Source: Bryobacter aggregatus MPL3
Lineage (GTDB): Bacteria > Acidobacteriota > Terriglobia > Bryobacterales > Bryobacteraceae
Length of the DNA: 64,000 nucleotides
Assembly (NCBI RefSeq): GCF_000702445.1
Contig: NZ_JNIF01000003.1
Location: 2,170,001 to 2,234,000, forward strand
Direction of reading: 5' to 3'
The translations under genes were made by a program, and so were the position numbers. Positions within the stretch are counted from its first letter, which is position 1. The number at the start of each line of letters is the position of its first letter. Below are positions 1-8,825 of the stretch, one piece after another. The notes under the pieces were generated by a model. That model had not been told where the DNA came from. It saw nothing but the letters and a program-made list of their open reading frames with translations, and made no database searches.

Positions 1-2
1 GC

Positions 3-2627
3 TCCCGCGAAGTGGTGTACTCGCTCACGCTGCCCGACCTTCCGGACAAGAGCTGGGATGCGCCGTCGACGATTGCAAGCGGCATTCCGCCAGAGGGCGT
101 ATCATCTCCCGAGGCGAAGGATCTTTGGCGTTGGCTTGCGGTAGCTGGCGGCCTGATTCTGTTGCTCGAGTGGTGGCTGTATGCCAAGCGGCAGCGACTG
201 TGGTGGAAGGTGGCGGCACTTGCCGCCATCGCCATTGCATTGTTTGGACCGGCGATGTCCTTGTTTGAGACCAAGATCGCGGTGACGATTCTGGCCGATA
301 CCTCGCAGAGCCTGACGCCGCAGGATGTGGAAGCGATGGGCGACCGCATTGGCCAGATCCAATCGGCACGGGGCCGGCATCTGGTGCGTGTGCTGCCCTT
401 TGCACGCGGTGTGCGTGCGATCTCGCCAGACGAGGCAACGGGCCGGCTGAAGCTGAGCGCGGGGGACCAGGGGCGGGGGACCAATATCGAATCGGCGATT
501 CGCGATGCCATTGCCTCGACGCCTGCCGATCTGGTGCCGCACCTTGTATTGATCAGCGACGGGATGGAGACCGAAGGCAATGCGATGCAGGGCCTGTGGC
601 AGGCGCAGCAGTTGCATATTCCTATTGACACCTATGCGCTGAAGGGACGGCAGAAGCCGCAACTCTCGATCGAATCGGTGAAGATGCCGCCCCAGGCCTT
701 TGCCGGGGAAAAGTTTCCGGTGGAGATCAGCCTCAAGGCGCCGCGCGACACGAGCGCGAAGCTGGAATTGAAGGCTGAAGGCAAGACTATTGGCGCAGGG
801 GAAGTGAAGCTGAAGCCGGGGACCAATGAGTTGACGGTGACTTCTTCGGTCACCACATCCGGAGTGATCCATTTGTCGGGAAGCGTTTCAACGGCCGATC
901 TGGGCGAGGCGACTTTCGATCAGGCCGTCTACATCCAGAAGCCGCGGATGCTCTATGTTTCGCAGGATCCGGCCGGTACGGATAGCAACCTGATGCGGGC
1001 CGTCGAATCCTACCAGTTCGATGTCACCAAGGTGAGCGAGGCGCCGATCGACGCGCTGAGCAAGTACGAAGTGGTGGTGCTGAATAATCAGGATCTTGAA
1101 GGCTATTCGCCTGCGCTGAAGGGCGCAATCGAAACTTATGTGAAGCGGGGCGGCGGGCTGCTGACCATTGGCGGCGAACGCAATCAATATGTCGAGAAGA
1201 AGCCCGGTACGCCGGAGGATGCGCTCGAGCGGACGCTGCCGGCGAAGCTGGCGCCGCCGCGCAGTCCGGAAGGCACCTGCGTTGTGTTGATTATCGACAA
1301 AAGCTCTTCGATGGAAGGCCGCAAGATGGAATTGGCGCGCATCGCCTCCATCGGCGTGATCGATAACCTGCGGCATATCGATCTAATCGGCGTTTTGATT
1401 TTCGACAACTCGCACCAGTGGGCGGTGCCCATTCGCAAGGCCGAAGATAAGACGCTCATCAAGCGACTGGTGGCGGGAATCACGCCGGACGGCGGCACGC
1501 AGATTGCGCCTGCCTTGAACGAGGCGTACAAGAAGATTGTGCCGGTGAAGGCGACCTTCAAGCACATTGTGCTGTTGACGGACGGGATTTCCGAAGAAGG
1601 CGATTCGATCAATCTGGCGCGCGAGGCAGGCGCGCAGCATGTGACGATTTCGACGGTGGGCTTGGGGCAGGATGTGAACAAGGGCTATCTCGAAAAGGTG
1701 GCGCAGTTCTCCAAAGGCAAGAGCTACTTCCTGACAGACCCGGCAGGACTTGAACAGATTCTGTTGCGCGACGTCATGGAGTTCACCGGATCGACCGCGG
1801 TGGAGAAGCCGACGCAGCCGATTCTGATGCGGGCCGCCGAGATTCTGGAAGGCACCGGCATTGAGAAGGCGCCCGCGCTGAAGGGCTATGTGAAGTACGA
1901 TCCAAAACCGTCTGCCGATATGCTGCTGATGGTGCCGGGTGAGAAGGCGAACACGAAGGATCCGCTGCTGGCCCGCTGGCAGTATGGCCTGGGCCGCGTT
2001 TCCGTGTTTACTTCGGACGCGAAAAGCCGCTGGGCCGAGAACTGGGTTTCCTGGCCGGGTTTCGACCGCTTCTGGGGCAATGTGTTTCGCGACCTACTGC
2101 CGCATTCGGCAACCGAGGATGCGTCGCTGACCTTTGATCCGACCAATCGCGAACTGGAAGTGATCTATCGCCTGCCTTCGAGCGAAGATGCAAAAACGAA
2201 GCCACCGGCGCTGTTCATCTTTGGGCCCAATGGCTTCCAGCTTCCGGTTGTTGTGCAGAAGGTTGCGGCAGGTGTCTATCGCGGCCGCATCGGGATTGGC
2301 GATCGCACCGGCTTATTCCGCGTGCGCCCTGCGGAAACTACCCGGCTCTTCCCGGAGGTTGGCTATTACCGCCAAGAGACCGAGATGGTGGAGTATGGCA
2401 ACAACCCAGCGTTGCTGCAGCAGATTGCCAGCTTCAGCAACGGGCGGGTGGACCCCAAGGCGAGCGATGTTTTCCGGAGTGGTGGGCGGCAGATTGAAAC
2501 CGCGCTCGCCCTTTGGCCCTTACTGTTGGGATTGGCGATTCTGCTGAATCTGATCGAGCTATTCCTTCGCAAGGGTGCGAAAGAATACTTCCGCCGTGGC
2601 GAGCTTAGCCCAGCCGAAGCTTCGTAA
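3..2627 (+). CDS. Double VWA-domain membrane protein (5' end outside window)
   Basis: The frame is open from the left edge; the first start codon inside the window is the GTG at 12, but residues coded before it continue the protein, so the true start is probably outside. Two membrane segments near residues 40-75 precede a first von Willebrand A domain whose metal site reads DTSQS. A glutamine-amidotransferase-like segment follows (about 310-400), then a second VWA domain with the MIDAS motif DKSSS near residue 430 and LLTDG further on. A last membrane helix lies close to the C-terminus (WPLLLGLAILLNLIELFL). This layout matches large acidobacterial and planctomycete membrane proteins of unknown role that resemble BatA/BatB aerotolerance proteins. 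Its end overlaps the convergent methyltransferase gene by 23 bases. Family assignment is firm; function is not known. Confidence 0.85.
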   Translation, partial: SREVVYSLTLPDLPDKSWDAPSTIASGIPPEGVSSPEAKDLWRWLAVAGGLILLLEWWLYAKRQRLWWKVAALAAIAIALFGPAMSLFETKIAVTILADTSQSLTPQDVEAMGDRIGQIQSARGRHLVRVLPFARGVRAISPDEATGRLKLSAGDQGRGTNIESAIRDAIASTPADLVPHLVLISDGMETEGNAMQGLWQAQQLHIPIDTYALKGRQKPQLSIESVKMPPQAFAGEKFPVEISLKAPRDTSAKLELKAEGKTIGAGEVKLKPGTNELTVTSSVTTSGVIHLSGSVSTADLGEATFDQAVYIQKPRMLYVSQDPAGTDSNLMRAVESYQFDVTKVSEAPIDALSKYEVVVLNNQDLEGYSPALKGAIETYVKRGGGLLTIGGERNQYVEKKPGTPEDALERTLPAKLAPPRSPEGTCVVLIIDKSSSMEGRKMELARIASIGVIDNLRHIDLIGVLIFDNSHQWAVPIRKAEDKTLIKRLVAGITPDGGTQIAPALNEAYKKIVPVKATFKHIVLLTDGISEEGDSINLAREAGAQHVTISTVGLGQDVNKGYLEKVAQFSKGKSYFLTDPAGLEQILLRDVMEFTGSTAVEKPTQPILMRAAEILEGTGIEKAPALKGYVKYDPKPSADMLLMVPGEKANTKDPLLARWQYGLGRVSVFTSDAKSRWAENWVSWPGFDRFWGNVFRDLLPHSATEDASLTFDPTNRELEVIYRLPSSEDAKTKPPALFIFGPNGFQLPVVVQKVAAGVYRGRIGIGDRTGLFRVRPAETTRLFPEVGYYRQETEMVEYGNNPALLQQIASFSNGRVDPKASDVFRSGGRQIETALALWPLLLGLAILLNLIELFLRKGAKEYFRRGELSPAEAS

Positions 2628-3831
2628 CCGTTTCGATGTGAAAGGTCTGCGGGAACAGATCGATCAGGGTCAGCCCTTCGATCTTGTAGCCGGCTGCGAT
2701 TAAGATGCCGAGGTCGCGGACGAGCGTCGAGGGATCGCAGGAAACCAAGCGGATTTCGGGGGCCTTTACGCGGGCCAGTTGTTCGGTGGAGATCTTGCCG
2801 CAGCCGGAACGGGGCGGGTCTGCAATGATGACTTCCGGCGTTTCCTGCAGGTCAGTCAAATAGGCATCGACATTCGCTTGGACGATGCGGACGTTGTCGA
2901 TCTTGTAGGTCTTTGAATTCGCCTCGAGATCGTACATCGCCACCTTGCCGCTTTCGACCGCAGTGACGCGCTCAAAGCTTTTGGAGAGGGGGATGCTGAA
3001 GAGGCCGACTCCGGCGTAGAGATCGAGGACATGTGCGCCGCTCAGGCCTTCGATGGCGAGATTGGTGAGCGCATCGACGAGGAAGCGGTTGACCTGGAAG
3101 AAGCTGCGATAGCTGACCTTCCAGTCATAGCCCACGGCCGGATAGCTGATCGCGCCGGACTTGACTCCTTCTACTTCGTGACCGAGCCAGTCGAAGAAAT
3201 GCTTCGCGATCGGGGCGTTGGTCTCGGTGACGTTGAACTGCACGTCCGTCTCGTTGGTGAAGATCTCGAGCGATTTCAGGAACTTGGGGAAGCGATGGTC
3301 TTTGGCCATCTTCAGTAGCACGCCGAGGATTTCGTTGATCTTCGGCGACGACACGGGGCACTGCGTAATCGGCACCAGCTTGTGGCTGGACTCTTCGCGG
3401 AAGCCAACCATGCCGTCGTGGAAATGGAATTGGGTTCGATTGCGATAGCCGAAGGGTTCGGCGCTGACCGTTTGGATTTCGACATCGAGATCGAGCTTGG
3501 CGCGCTGGAAGAGTTCGCGCAGGATCTCGCGCTTCCAGTGGAGTTGCAGCTCATAGGGCAGTTGCTGGTAGTCGCAACCGCCGCAGCGCTCAAAGTGGGG
3601 ACAAGGCGCCGGGACGCGATCGGGCGAGGGCGTCACGACGCGAGTGACAGCGGCCTGCACCATGTTCGATTTCGTCTTCATGGCCACGGCTTCCACGGTG
3701 TCGCCAGGGGCAACCTTGGGCAGCATATAGACGCGGCCCTCGTGACGGGCAAGACCATTGCCGCCGTAAACAAGCTTTTCGACGTTCAGGGTCTCGGTGG
3801 AAATATCAGTGAGAGAATTGGAATTCGACAT
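2605..3831 (-). CDS. rlmD: 23S rRNA/tRNA (uracil-C5)-methyltransferase, RlmD/TrmA family
   Basis: SAM-dependent RNA m5U methyltransferase of 408 residues. A TRAM-like RNA-binding domain occupies about residues 12-70. Cys77, Cys83, Cys86 and Cys158 form the C-X5-C-X2-C...C pattern that binds a 4Fe-4S cluster in RlmD. The SAM loop is DLYAGVGLFS (270-279), followed by ADPPRSG (337-343) and the nucleophile Cys365 in SCDPSTLVRDL; the C-terminal FHIETV resembles the base-catalytic tail of the family. I start it at the ATG at 3831, where the TRAM-like N-terminus begins, rather than at the upstream alternative inside trpS. That ATG overlaps the start codon of divergent trpS. Whether the target is 23S U1939, U747 or tRNA U54 cannot be told from sequence, so the symbol is a best guess. 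Confidence 0.88.
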   Translation of the reverse strand: MSNSNSLTDISTETLNVEKLVYGGNGLARHEGRVYMLPKVAPGDTVEAVAMKTKSNMVQAAVTRVVTPSPDRVPAPCPHFERCGGCDYQQLPYELQLHWKREILRELFQRAKLDLDVEIQTVSAEPFGYRNRTQFHFHDGMVGFREESSHKLVPITQCPVSSPKINEILGVLLKMAKDHRFPKFLKSLEIFTNETDVQFNVTETNAPIAKHFFDWLGHEVEGVKSGAISYPAVGYDWKVSYRSFFQVNRFLVDALTNLAIEGLSGAHVLDLYAGVGLFSIPLSKSFERVTAVESGKVAMYDLEANSKTYKIDNVRIVQANVDAYLTDLQETPEVIIADPPRSGCGKISTEQLARVKAPEIRLVSCDPSTLVRDLGILIAAGYKIEGLTLIDLFPQTFHIETVTKLRLG

Positions 3832-4816
3832 GAAAAAGAGAGTCTTCTCCGGTGTGCAGCCGACAGGAAATCTGCACATCGGCAACTATTTGGGCGCGTT
3901 AAAAAATTGGACGAAGGTGCAGTATGACTACGAGAGCATCTTCTGCATCGTCGACCTACACGCGATTACAGTCTACCAGTCGCCGGAGGAGCTGAAAGCG
4001 AAGATCCTCGAGATTGCCGCCTTGTTCCTGGCCGCGGGCATCGATCCGGCCCATTCGACAGTGATGGTGCAGTCGTCCGTGGCGGGGCATGCCGAGTTGT
4101 CGTGGTTGTTGACTTGCGTCACCCCGGTGGGTTGGCTGGAGCGCATGACGCAGTACAAAGCGAAGTCGGCGCTGCAGGAGACGATTGGCTCCGGGCTGAT
4201 GCAATATCCGGTGTTGATGGCTGCCGACATTCTGCTGTATCAGGCTGGGGTTGTGCCGGTGGGGGACGATCAGAGCCAGCATCTCGAGCTGACGCGGGAC
4301 ATTGCGCAACGCTTCAATTCGCTATATGGCGAAACCTTTGTCATGCCGGAGACGAAGCTGCCAACGGTGGGGGCGCGCGTCATGGGCTTGGATGAGCCGG
4401 ACAAGAAGATGAGCAAGTCTGCTCCGGGCAGCAACCATGCGATTGGAATCCTCGATCCGCCAGAGTTGATTAAGAAAAAGCTGAGCCGCGCCACCACGGA
4501 CTCGAATCCTCATGTCGATTTCGATACGATGGGCCCCGGCGTGCAAAATCTACTGGGCATCTATCAGGCCTTTGGAAGTGTGAGCGAGGACGACATGAAG
4601 GCGAAGTTTGCCGGCATGCGTTATGGCGACCTCAAGAAGAACGTGACCGAAATGATTGTCAGTCACCTGGAGCCGATCCAGCAGCGCTATCGCGAGATCA
4701 CCGCTGACCCTGCGTATCTGCTTTCGATCCTCACTGCCGGACGGGACCGTGTGGCTCCAATTGCTGAATCGACCGTTCGTCTGACGAAGCAACGGATGGG
4801 CGTCTTTACGAGCTAA
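3830..4816 (+). CDS. trpS: Tryptophanyl-tRNA synthetase
   Basis: Class I aminoacyl-tRNA synthetase that charges tRNA-Trp in the cytoplasm; 328 residues, the normal bacterial TrpRS length. The N-terminus MKKRVFSGVQPTGNLHIGNY is diagnostic, with the HIGH-equivalent HIGN at 16-19; the second signature KMSKS is at 193-197. The central stretch GLMQYPVLMAADILLYQ is typical of the tryptophan pocket. The ATG at 3830 fits the family start. It shares two bases with the start codon of the divergent methyltransferase gene, so its promoter must lie inside that gene. Its stop codon overlaps the ATG of the next gene (TAATG), suggesting coupling with the transporter downstream. Confidence 0.97.
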   Translation: MKKRVFSGVQPTGNLHIGNYLGALKNWTKVQYDYESIFCIVDLHAITVYQSPEELKAKILEIAALFLAAGIDPAHSTVMVQSSVAGHAELSWLLTCVTPVGWLERMTQYKAKSALQETIGSGLMQYPVLMAADILLYQAGVVPVGDDQSQHLELTRDIAQRFNSLYGETFVMPETKLPTVGARVMGLDEPDKKMSKSAPGSNHAIGILDPPELIKKKLSRATTDSNPHVDFDTMGPGVQNLLGIYQAFGSVSEDDMKAKFAGMRYGDLKKNVTEMIVSHLEPIQQRYREITADPAYLLSILTAGRDRVAPIAESTVRLTKQRMGVFTS

Positions 4817-6093
4817 TGGCCGGGGCTTCCATCCGCTCCTACTCCCAGCTCATTCGCAGCAACCGGAATGTGCGGCTGATGTGGCTTGCTCAGGTGGTGA
4901 GCGAGTTGGGGGATTGGTTCTATGCGGTTGCAATTTATAGCCTGCTCCTAGAACTGACGGGTTCGGCCCGCAGTGTGGCGGCGGCCACCGTTGCAATGGT
5001 GTTTCCGCAGGTGCTGGTTTCGCCGATGGCCGGAGTGATCAACGATCGGTTGCGCCGCAAGCAAGTGATGATTGCAGCGGACCTGGCTCGCTTCTTCATC
5101 GTGGGTGCGATGCTGTTTGCGCAAAGTGCAGACCGCATCTGGATGGTCTATCTGCTGATGACTTTCGAGACCATGATGTGGGCCTTCTTCGAGCCGGGCC
5201 GTTCAAGCGTGATGCCGAATCTTTGCCGCAATCCGCAGGAGGTTCTGGTGGCAAACGGGTTGGGCGCTACCACCTGGGCGGTGAACTTTTTTCTGGGCTC
5301 GGCCTTGGGCGGGCTGGTGGCCGCGCTGTTTGGACGCAATGTGGTGTTTGTCGTGAACGCGTGCAGTTTTCTGTTGTCCGCCTGGATGATTACACGTACG
5401 AGCTTTGAGGAGCCTCATCTGGAAGGGCAGGGGCCGCTGCGCTGGCGCGAGCTCTTCAATTTTTCACCGCTGACCGAAGGGTGGCGCTACATTCGCGAAC
5501 ATCAGAACTTAAAGCCGATTCTGCTGATCAAGGGCGGGGTGGGCTTGATTGGCGCCAATTGGGTGTTGTTACCGGTGCTGGGCGAAGGGACTTTTCGCAT
5601 GGCAGGCTATGGCCTGACTGAGAGCCAGGCGGGTATGTTGAGCATGAGTGCCCTGATGGGAGCCCGAGGGGTAGGCAGTTTTATTGGGCCGATGCTGGGG
5701 AGTCCTTTTCTCTCCACGCAGCTCTCGCGGCTGCGCTGGTCGATCACGATTGGCTTCTCCATCGCCAGTGTGGGCTATCTCGGCCTGGGATTGGCCAGTT
5801 CACTGCCCGTGGCCGCCTTCGCTGTGCTGGTGGGGCATTGCGGCACCTCAATGAACTATGTCTTCTCTTCGACATTGGTGCAGACTCTCAGTGAAGATCG
5901 ATTTCGCGGCCGGGTGACGAGCGCGGAGTTCGCGCTGATGATGACCTCCATCTCGATCTCCAGCTATGCCTCGGGCGTGGCGATTGATCGGGGCTATGCT
6001 GCGCAATCGGTCGCATTTGTGGTGGGTTGTCTGATGATGCTTCCGATTGTCTTTTGGCTGTGGACTACGAAGAAATGGTCCGAATTGCGCTGA
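4816..6093 (+). CDS. MFS transporter
   Basis: Integral inner-membrane protein of 425 residues with about twelve hydrophobic helices, of the major facilitator superfamily (MFS_1/MFS_3, EntS-like branch). The loop between helices 2 and 3 carries the positively charged DRLRRKQ, corresponding to the MFS motif A. The N-terminal LMWLAQVVSELGDWFYAVA is typical of this exporter group. Its ATG overlaps the trpS stop codon by one base. The substrate cannot be predicted; siderophore or drug export are the commonest roles in the branch. The 3' end overlaps the convergent kinase gene by 29 bases. Confidence 0.88.
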   Translation: MAGASIRSYSQLIRSNRNVRLMWLAQVVSELGDWFYAVAIYSLLLELTGSARSVAAATVAMVFPQVLVSPMAGVINDRLRRKQVMIAADLARFFIVGAMLFAQSADRIWMVYLLMTFETMMWAFFEPGRSSVMPNLCRNPQEVLVANGLGATTWAVNFFLGSALGGLVAALFGRNVVFVVNACSFLLSAWMITRTSFEEPHLEGQGPLRWRELFNFSPLTEGWRYIREHQNLKPILLIKGGVGLIGANWVLLPVLGEGTFRMAGYGLTESQAGMLSMSALMGARGVGSFIGPMLGSPFLSTQLSRLRWSITIGFSIASVGYLGLGLASSLPVAAFAVLVGHCGTSMNYVFSSTLVQTLSEDRFRGRVTSAEFALMMTSISISSYASGVAIDRGYAAQSVAFVVGCLMMLPIVFWLWTTKKWSELR

Positions 6094-6511
6094 AGCCTTC
6101 CTCTTGGGTGGGTGGCTGCAGGCGCTCTTGCAGCATTTGAATGACATCGGCGGGCACGACTCTGTCCCGTTTGGCATTGCGGGCTAGGGCCAACTCGAGC
6201 GGTACGTCAAAATAAACTGCCTCGGCTGTGACGCCGAATTGCTTGGCGATCTGGAGCCAGGGGCGACGGTCGCGCCGCCGCAGATTGGTGGCGTCAACAA
6301 TGGTGGGCGCGGGATCCGTCTGCAGCCGCGTCCGCAGCAGATGCCGCATGGTCGCAAAGACCGGGCCATGGATGCTCTGATTGGTTTCGTCTCCGCTCAG
6401 CAGCTTGCGGATCTCATCCGAACTGAGGGTCTGCATGGCCTGTGTGCGGGCCCACGTGGATTTGCCAGACCCCGGTAATCCAACGAGCACAATCACCCGA
6501 GCCTGTGTCAC
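6065..6511 (-). CDS. Small P-loop kinase (AAA_33 / T4 PNK-kinase-like)
   Basis: A 148-residue single-domain ATP-binding protein. The Walker A motif GLPGSGKST lies near residues 11-19. IVDATNLRRRDR resembles the substrate-side DATN motif of the T4 polynucleotide-kinase/zeta-toxin-like kinase family, and the C-terminal half has the arginine-rich lid (LARNAKRDR). The start is a GTG at 6511. It is a lone domain with no antitoxin partner beside it, so a housekeeping kinase with an unknown small-molecule or nucleic-acid substrate is more likely than a toxin. Its start lies 19 bases from the divergent TTG start of the next gene. Confidence 0.8.
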   Translation of the reverse strand: MTQARVIVLVGLPGSGKSTWARTQAMQTLSSDEIRKLLSGDETNQSIHGPVFATMRHLLRTRLQTDPAPTIVDATNLRRRDRRPWLQIAKQFGVTAEAVYFDVPLELALARNAKRDRVVPADVIQMLQERLQPPTQEEGFSAIRTISS

Positions 6512-6530
6512 TCTTTGAAGTTAGAACAAG

Positions 6531-7814
6531 TTGAGCAAGCGCAGCAAATTTCTTTGGCTTCTTCTCTTCCTCTGCCCCATTGTGTGGCAGCTTTGGGTGC
6601 CTCCCTATACAGGGCTGGCCGACAACGGGGACTTTGCCAAGGTGGTGGGTCGATATTCTCTCGCTCCGACCGCACCCGGGCCGCAGCAGACGTTTTACTA
6701 CTTCAATCGCATCTGGGAAGTTTCGCCGGCTGCGTTCTGGCTGAGTCCTTATTGGGGTGTTGAGGTCTGGCTGACGCGGTTTGCGATCTGGATCGGCGGT
6801 ACGGCGCCGTTTGACATGCGTTGGCTGGGGCTGTTGCATACCGCGATCTTTTCCGTGGCTGCGTGGTTCTTTCTGAGCCAGCGCGCCATTCCAAATCTGT
6901 TTGCGATTGTCGCGTTCACGGATGCGGCCTATGTCACTTACTTCCAGAGTTTCTATTTCGATGCGGCGAGCCTGATCTTTCTGTTGGTGTTCTTTGCCAG
7001 TTGGATTGCCGGGCAACCGGTGGCGCTCGCTTTGGGGGCAGTGGGCTTCTCCTTATCGAAAGGGCCGCACGCGCCTGTTGCCGTTCTGCTGGGGCTCATT
7101 CTGCTTGCGCAGGGGCGCCGGAGTTTTCTGCCTGCCGCGCTCGCTCTTCTGGTGGGCGGTGGCTATCTGCTGAGCCAGACTCGCGATGAATACAAGGCGA
7201 CCGCCTATTACAATCTGGCGTTCTTCAAGCTTGGCGTTGTCGATCCGTCCTCGCTGGAGGATTTGAAGGTTGCCCCCGCCAACAGGCGATGGATCGGCAC
7301 CCATGCCTTTATGCCCGAGAGCCCGGCGCAGAGTGAGGTCTGGTTGCGCAGCTTTTTTCCGGCGGGTGGCTATGGCAATGCCGCCAAGTACTATCTGACG
7401 CATCCATGGACGGCGGTGAAGATTCTGTATGCCGATCTGGCGACCGAGGCACCGCAGATTCGGGCCCAGAATCTGGGGAACTACGAGCCTTCTACGGGCA
7501 AAGCTTATGGCTCCAGGTCCAAGAGCTTCGGCTGGTATAGCGAAGCGAAGAGCTGGTTTTTTACCGCGGCGCCTTGGCATCTTTTTCTACTGGTTCCAAC
7601 TGCTGCCTGGCTTGTCTGGCGCGTGGCGGCTTTGCGCTGGCCGCTCGCCGGAGTGCTGCTGGTGGGGAGTTATGAATTTGCAGTCGCCTCTCTGGCCGAT
7701 GCCTGCGAAACCTACCGGCATCTCCTGCTGTTTCATGTCTCCTACGACCTTCTGCTCTTTCTTGCCTTGACGGCATGGCTTGTTACCCAATCGAAACGGC
7801 CTTCATCGCTATGA
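6531..7814 (+). CDS. Polytopic membrane protein, possible GT-C type glycosyltransferase
   Basis: A 427-residue protein with roughly nine to eleven hydrophobic segments. After the first helix comes the acidic, polar stretch GLADNGDFAKV in the first external loop. An acidic first loop of this sort is where GT-C glycosyltransferases place their catalytic residues, but I cannot assign a family. The C-terminal half has a large soluble loop (about 200-330). The best start is the TTG at 6531. It heads a tight cluster with an LPG-synthase-like protein (6-base gap) and a PIG-L deacetylase (6-base gap), which together suggest lipid-linked glycan or glycolipid work. This role is inference from context. 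Confidence 0.6.
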   Translation: MSKRSKFLWLLLFLCPIVWQLWVPPYTGLADNGDFAKVVGRYSLAPTAPGPQQTFYYFNRIWEVSPAAFWLSPYWGVEVWLTRFAIWIGGTAPFDMRWLGLLHTAIFSVAAWFFLSQRAIPNLFAIVAFTDAAYVTYFQSFYFDAASLIFLLVFFASWIAGQPVALALGAVGFSLSKGPHAPVAVLLGLILLAQGRRSFLPAALALLVGGGYLLSQTRDEYKATAYYNLAFFKLGVVDPSSLEDLKVAPANRRWIGTHAFMPESPAQSEVWLRSFFPAGGYGNAAKYYLTHPWTAVKILYADLATEAPQIRAQNLGNYEPSTGKAYGSRSKSFGWYSEAKSWFFTAAPWHLFLLVPTAAWLVWRVAALRWPLAGVLLVGSYEFAVASLADACETYRHLLLFHVSYDLLLFLALTAWLVTQSKRPSSL

Positions 7815-7820
7815 TGGAAC

Positions 7821-8819
7821 TTGGAGCGCATCAAGCTAAGCTGGCAGAGCATTCTCCTGCTGGTGCTAACGAATCTTGCCTCGTTGGGGATCCTGTTCTG
7901 GGTTCTCCAGGACGTCCACCTTTCGGAGTTATGGCCGGAGATCCAGCAAATGCAATGGGGCTGGGTGGCTATTGCCGCGGTTACGGACATTCTGGTTTAC
8001 GTGATTCAGGGTTGGCGTTGGAGTATTCTGTTGCGCCCGGTCTCCCGCATTCCTGTGATGCGCAGCGTGCGCGCGATCTATGTCGGCCTCTACGCAAACG
8101 AGGTGCTGCCCTTCCGCAGTGGCGAAATTATTCGCAGTTATCTCCAGTCGCGCTGGGGGCACCTGCCGTTTAGCGTTGTGCTTTCGAGCATTGCGATCGA
8201 GCGGATCTTCGATGGCATTTGGCTCGTTCTGTACCTGAGCATTGTGGTGCAGTTTGTCGACCTGCCGCGCCGCATCCGCGATGGCGGCTATGTGCTGATT
8301 CTGGTGGTGGGGCTGCTGGCAGCCGCTCTTGCCTTTATCATTGCTTTCCAGACCAAGGCGAAGGAACTGGCAAAGCATTGGCGTTGGGGCGACAAGGCGC
8401 GCATCTTTGTGGATGACTTGCAGGCGATGGGCGCTTCGCGCAGTTTCTTTTTATCCTGGCTGGCCAGCTTGCCGCACCTGCTTCTGATGGCCGTGCCGAT
8501 CTATTGTGTGATGCGGGCTTATGGGTTGACTGGCTTTACGCTCTGGGATGCGGCGGTGGTCAACGTGATCGTCCGGCTTGGAACGATTGTTCCTGGGGCT
8601 CCGGGGAATCTGGGTGTTTATCAGGGGTTGATCGTGTTTGCGCTGATGTTTTTTGGCATCGATGCGGATGTGGCCAAACGTTTTAGCCTGATCGTCTGGG
8701 CGATTGTCACGTTGCCGCTTCTGATTGCCGGAGTTGTGGCCTTGTCCGTCACCGGCTTCAATCTGCGGGAACTCCAGAAAACTGCCACCGCCGTGAAGGC
8801 TGATGAACACCTAAAATAG
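7821..8819 (+). CDS. Lysylphosphatidylglycerol synthase-like TM protein (UPF0104/YbhN family)
   Basis: A 332-residue integral membrane protein matching the LPG_synthase_TM (flippase-like) family. The conserved YANEVLPFRSGEIIRSYLQSR-like segment (first half) and GTIVPGAPGNLGVYQGLIVF (about residues 253-272) are family signatures. There is no C-terminal soluble aminoacyl-transferase domain as in MprF, so it is the flippase-like half alone, probably moving a lipid or glycolipid. It starts at the TTG at 7821, six bases after the previous stop, and is followed by a PIG-L deacetylase. Confidence 0.85.
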   Translation: MERIKLSWQSILLLVLTNLASLGILFWVLQDVHLSELWPEIQQMQWGWVAIAAVTDILVYVIQGWRWSILLRPVSRIPVMRSVRAIYVGLYANEVLPFRSGEIIRSYLQSRWGHLPFSVVLSSIAIERIFDGIWLVLYLSIVVQFVDLPRRIRDGGYVLILVVGLLAAALAFIIAFQTKAKELAKHWRWGDKARIFVDDLQAMGASRSFFLSWLASLPHLLLMAVPIYCVMRAYGLTGFTLWDAAVVNVIVRLGTIVPGAPGNLGVYQGLIVFALMFFGIDADVAKRFSLIVWAIVTLPLLIAGVVALSVTGFNLRELQKTATAVKADEHLK

Positions 8820-8825
8820 TGTTCC

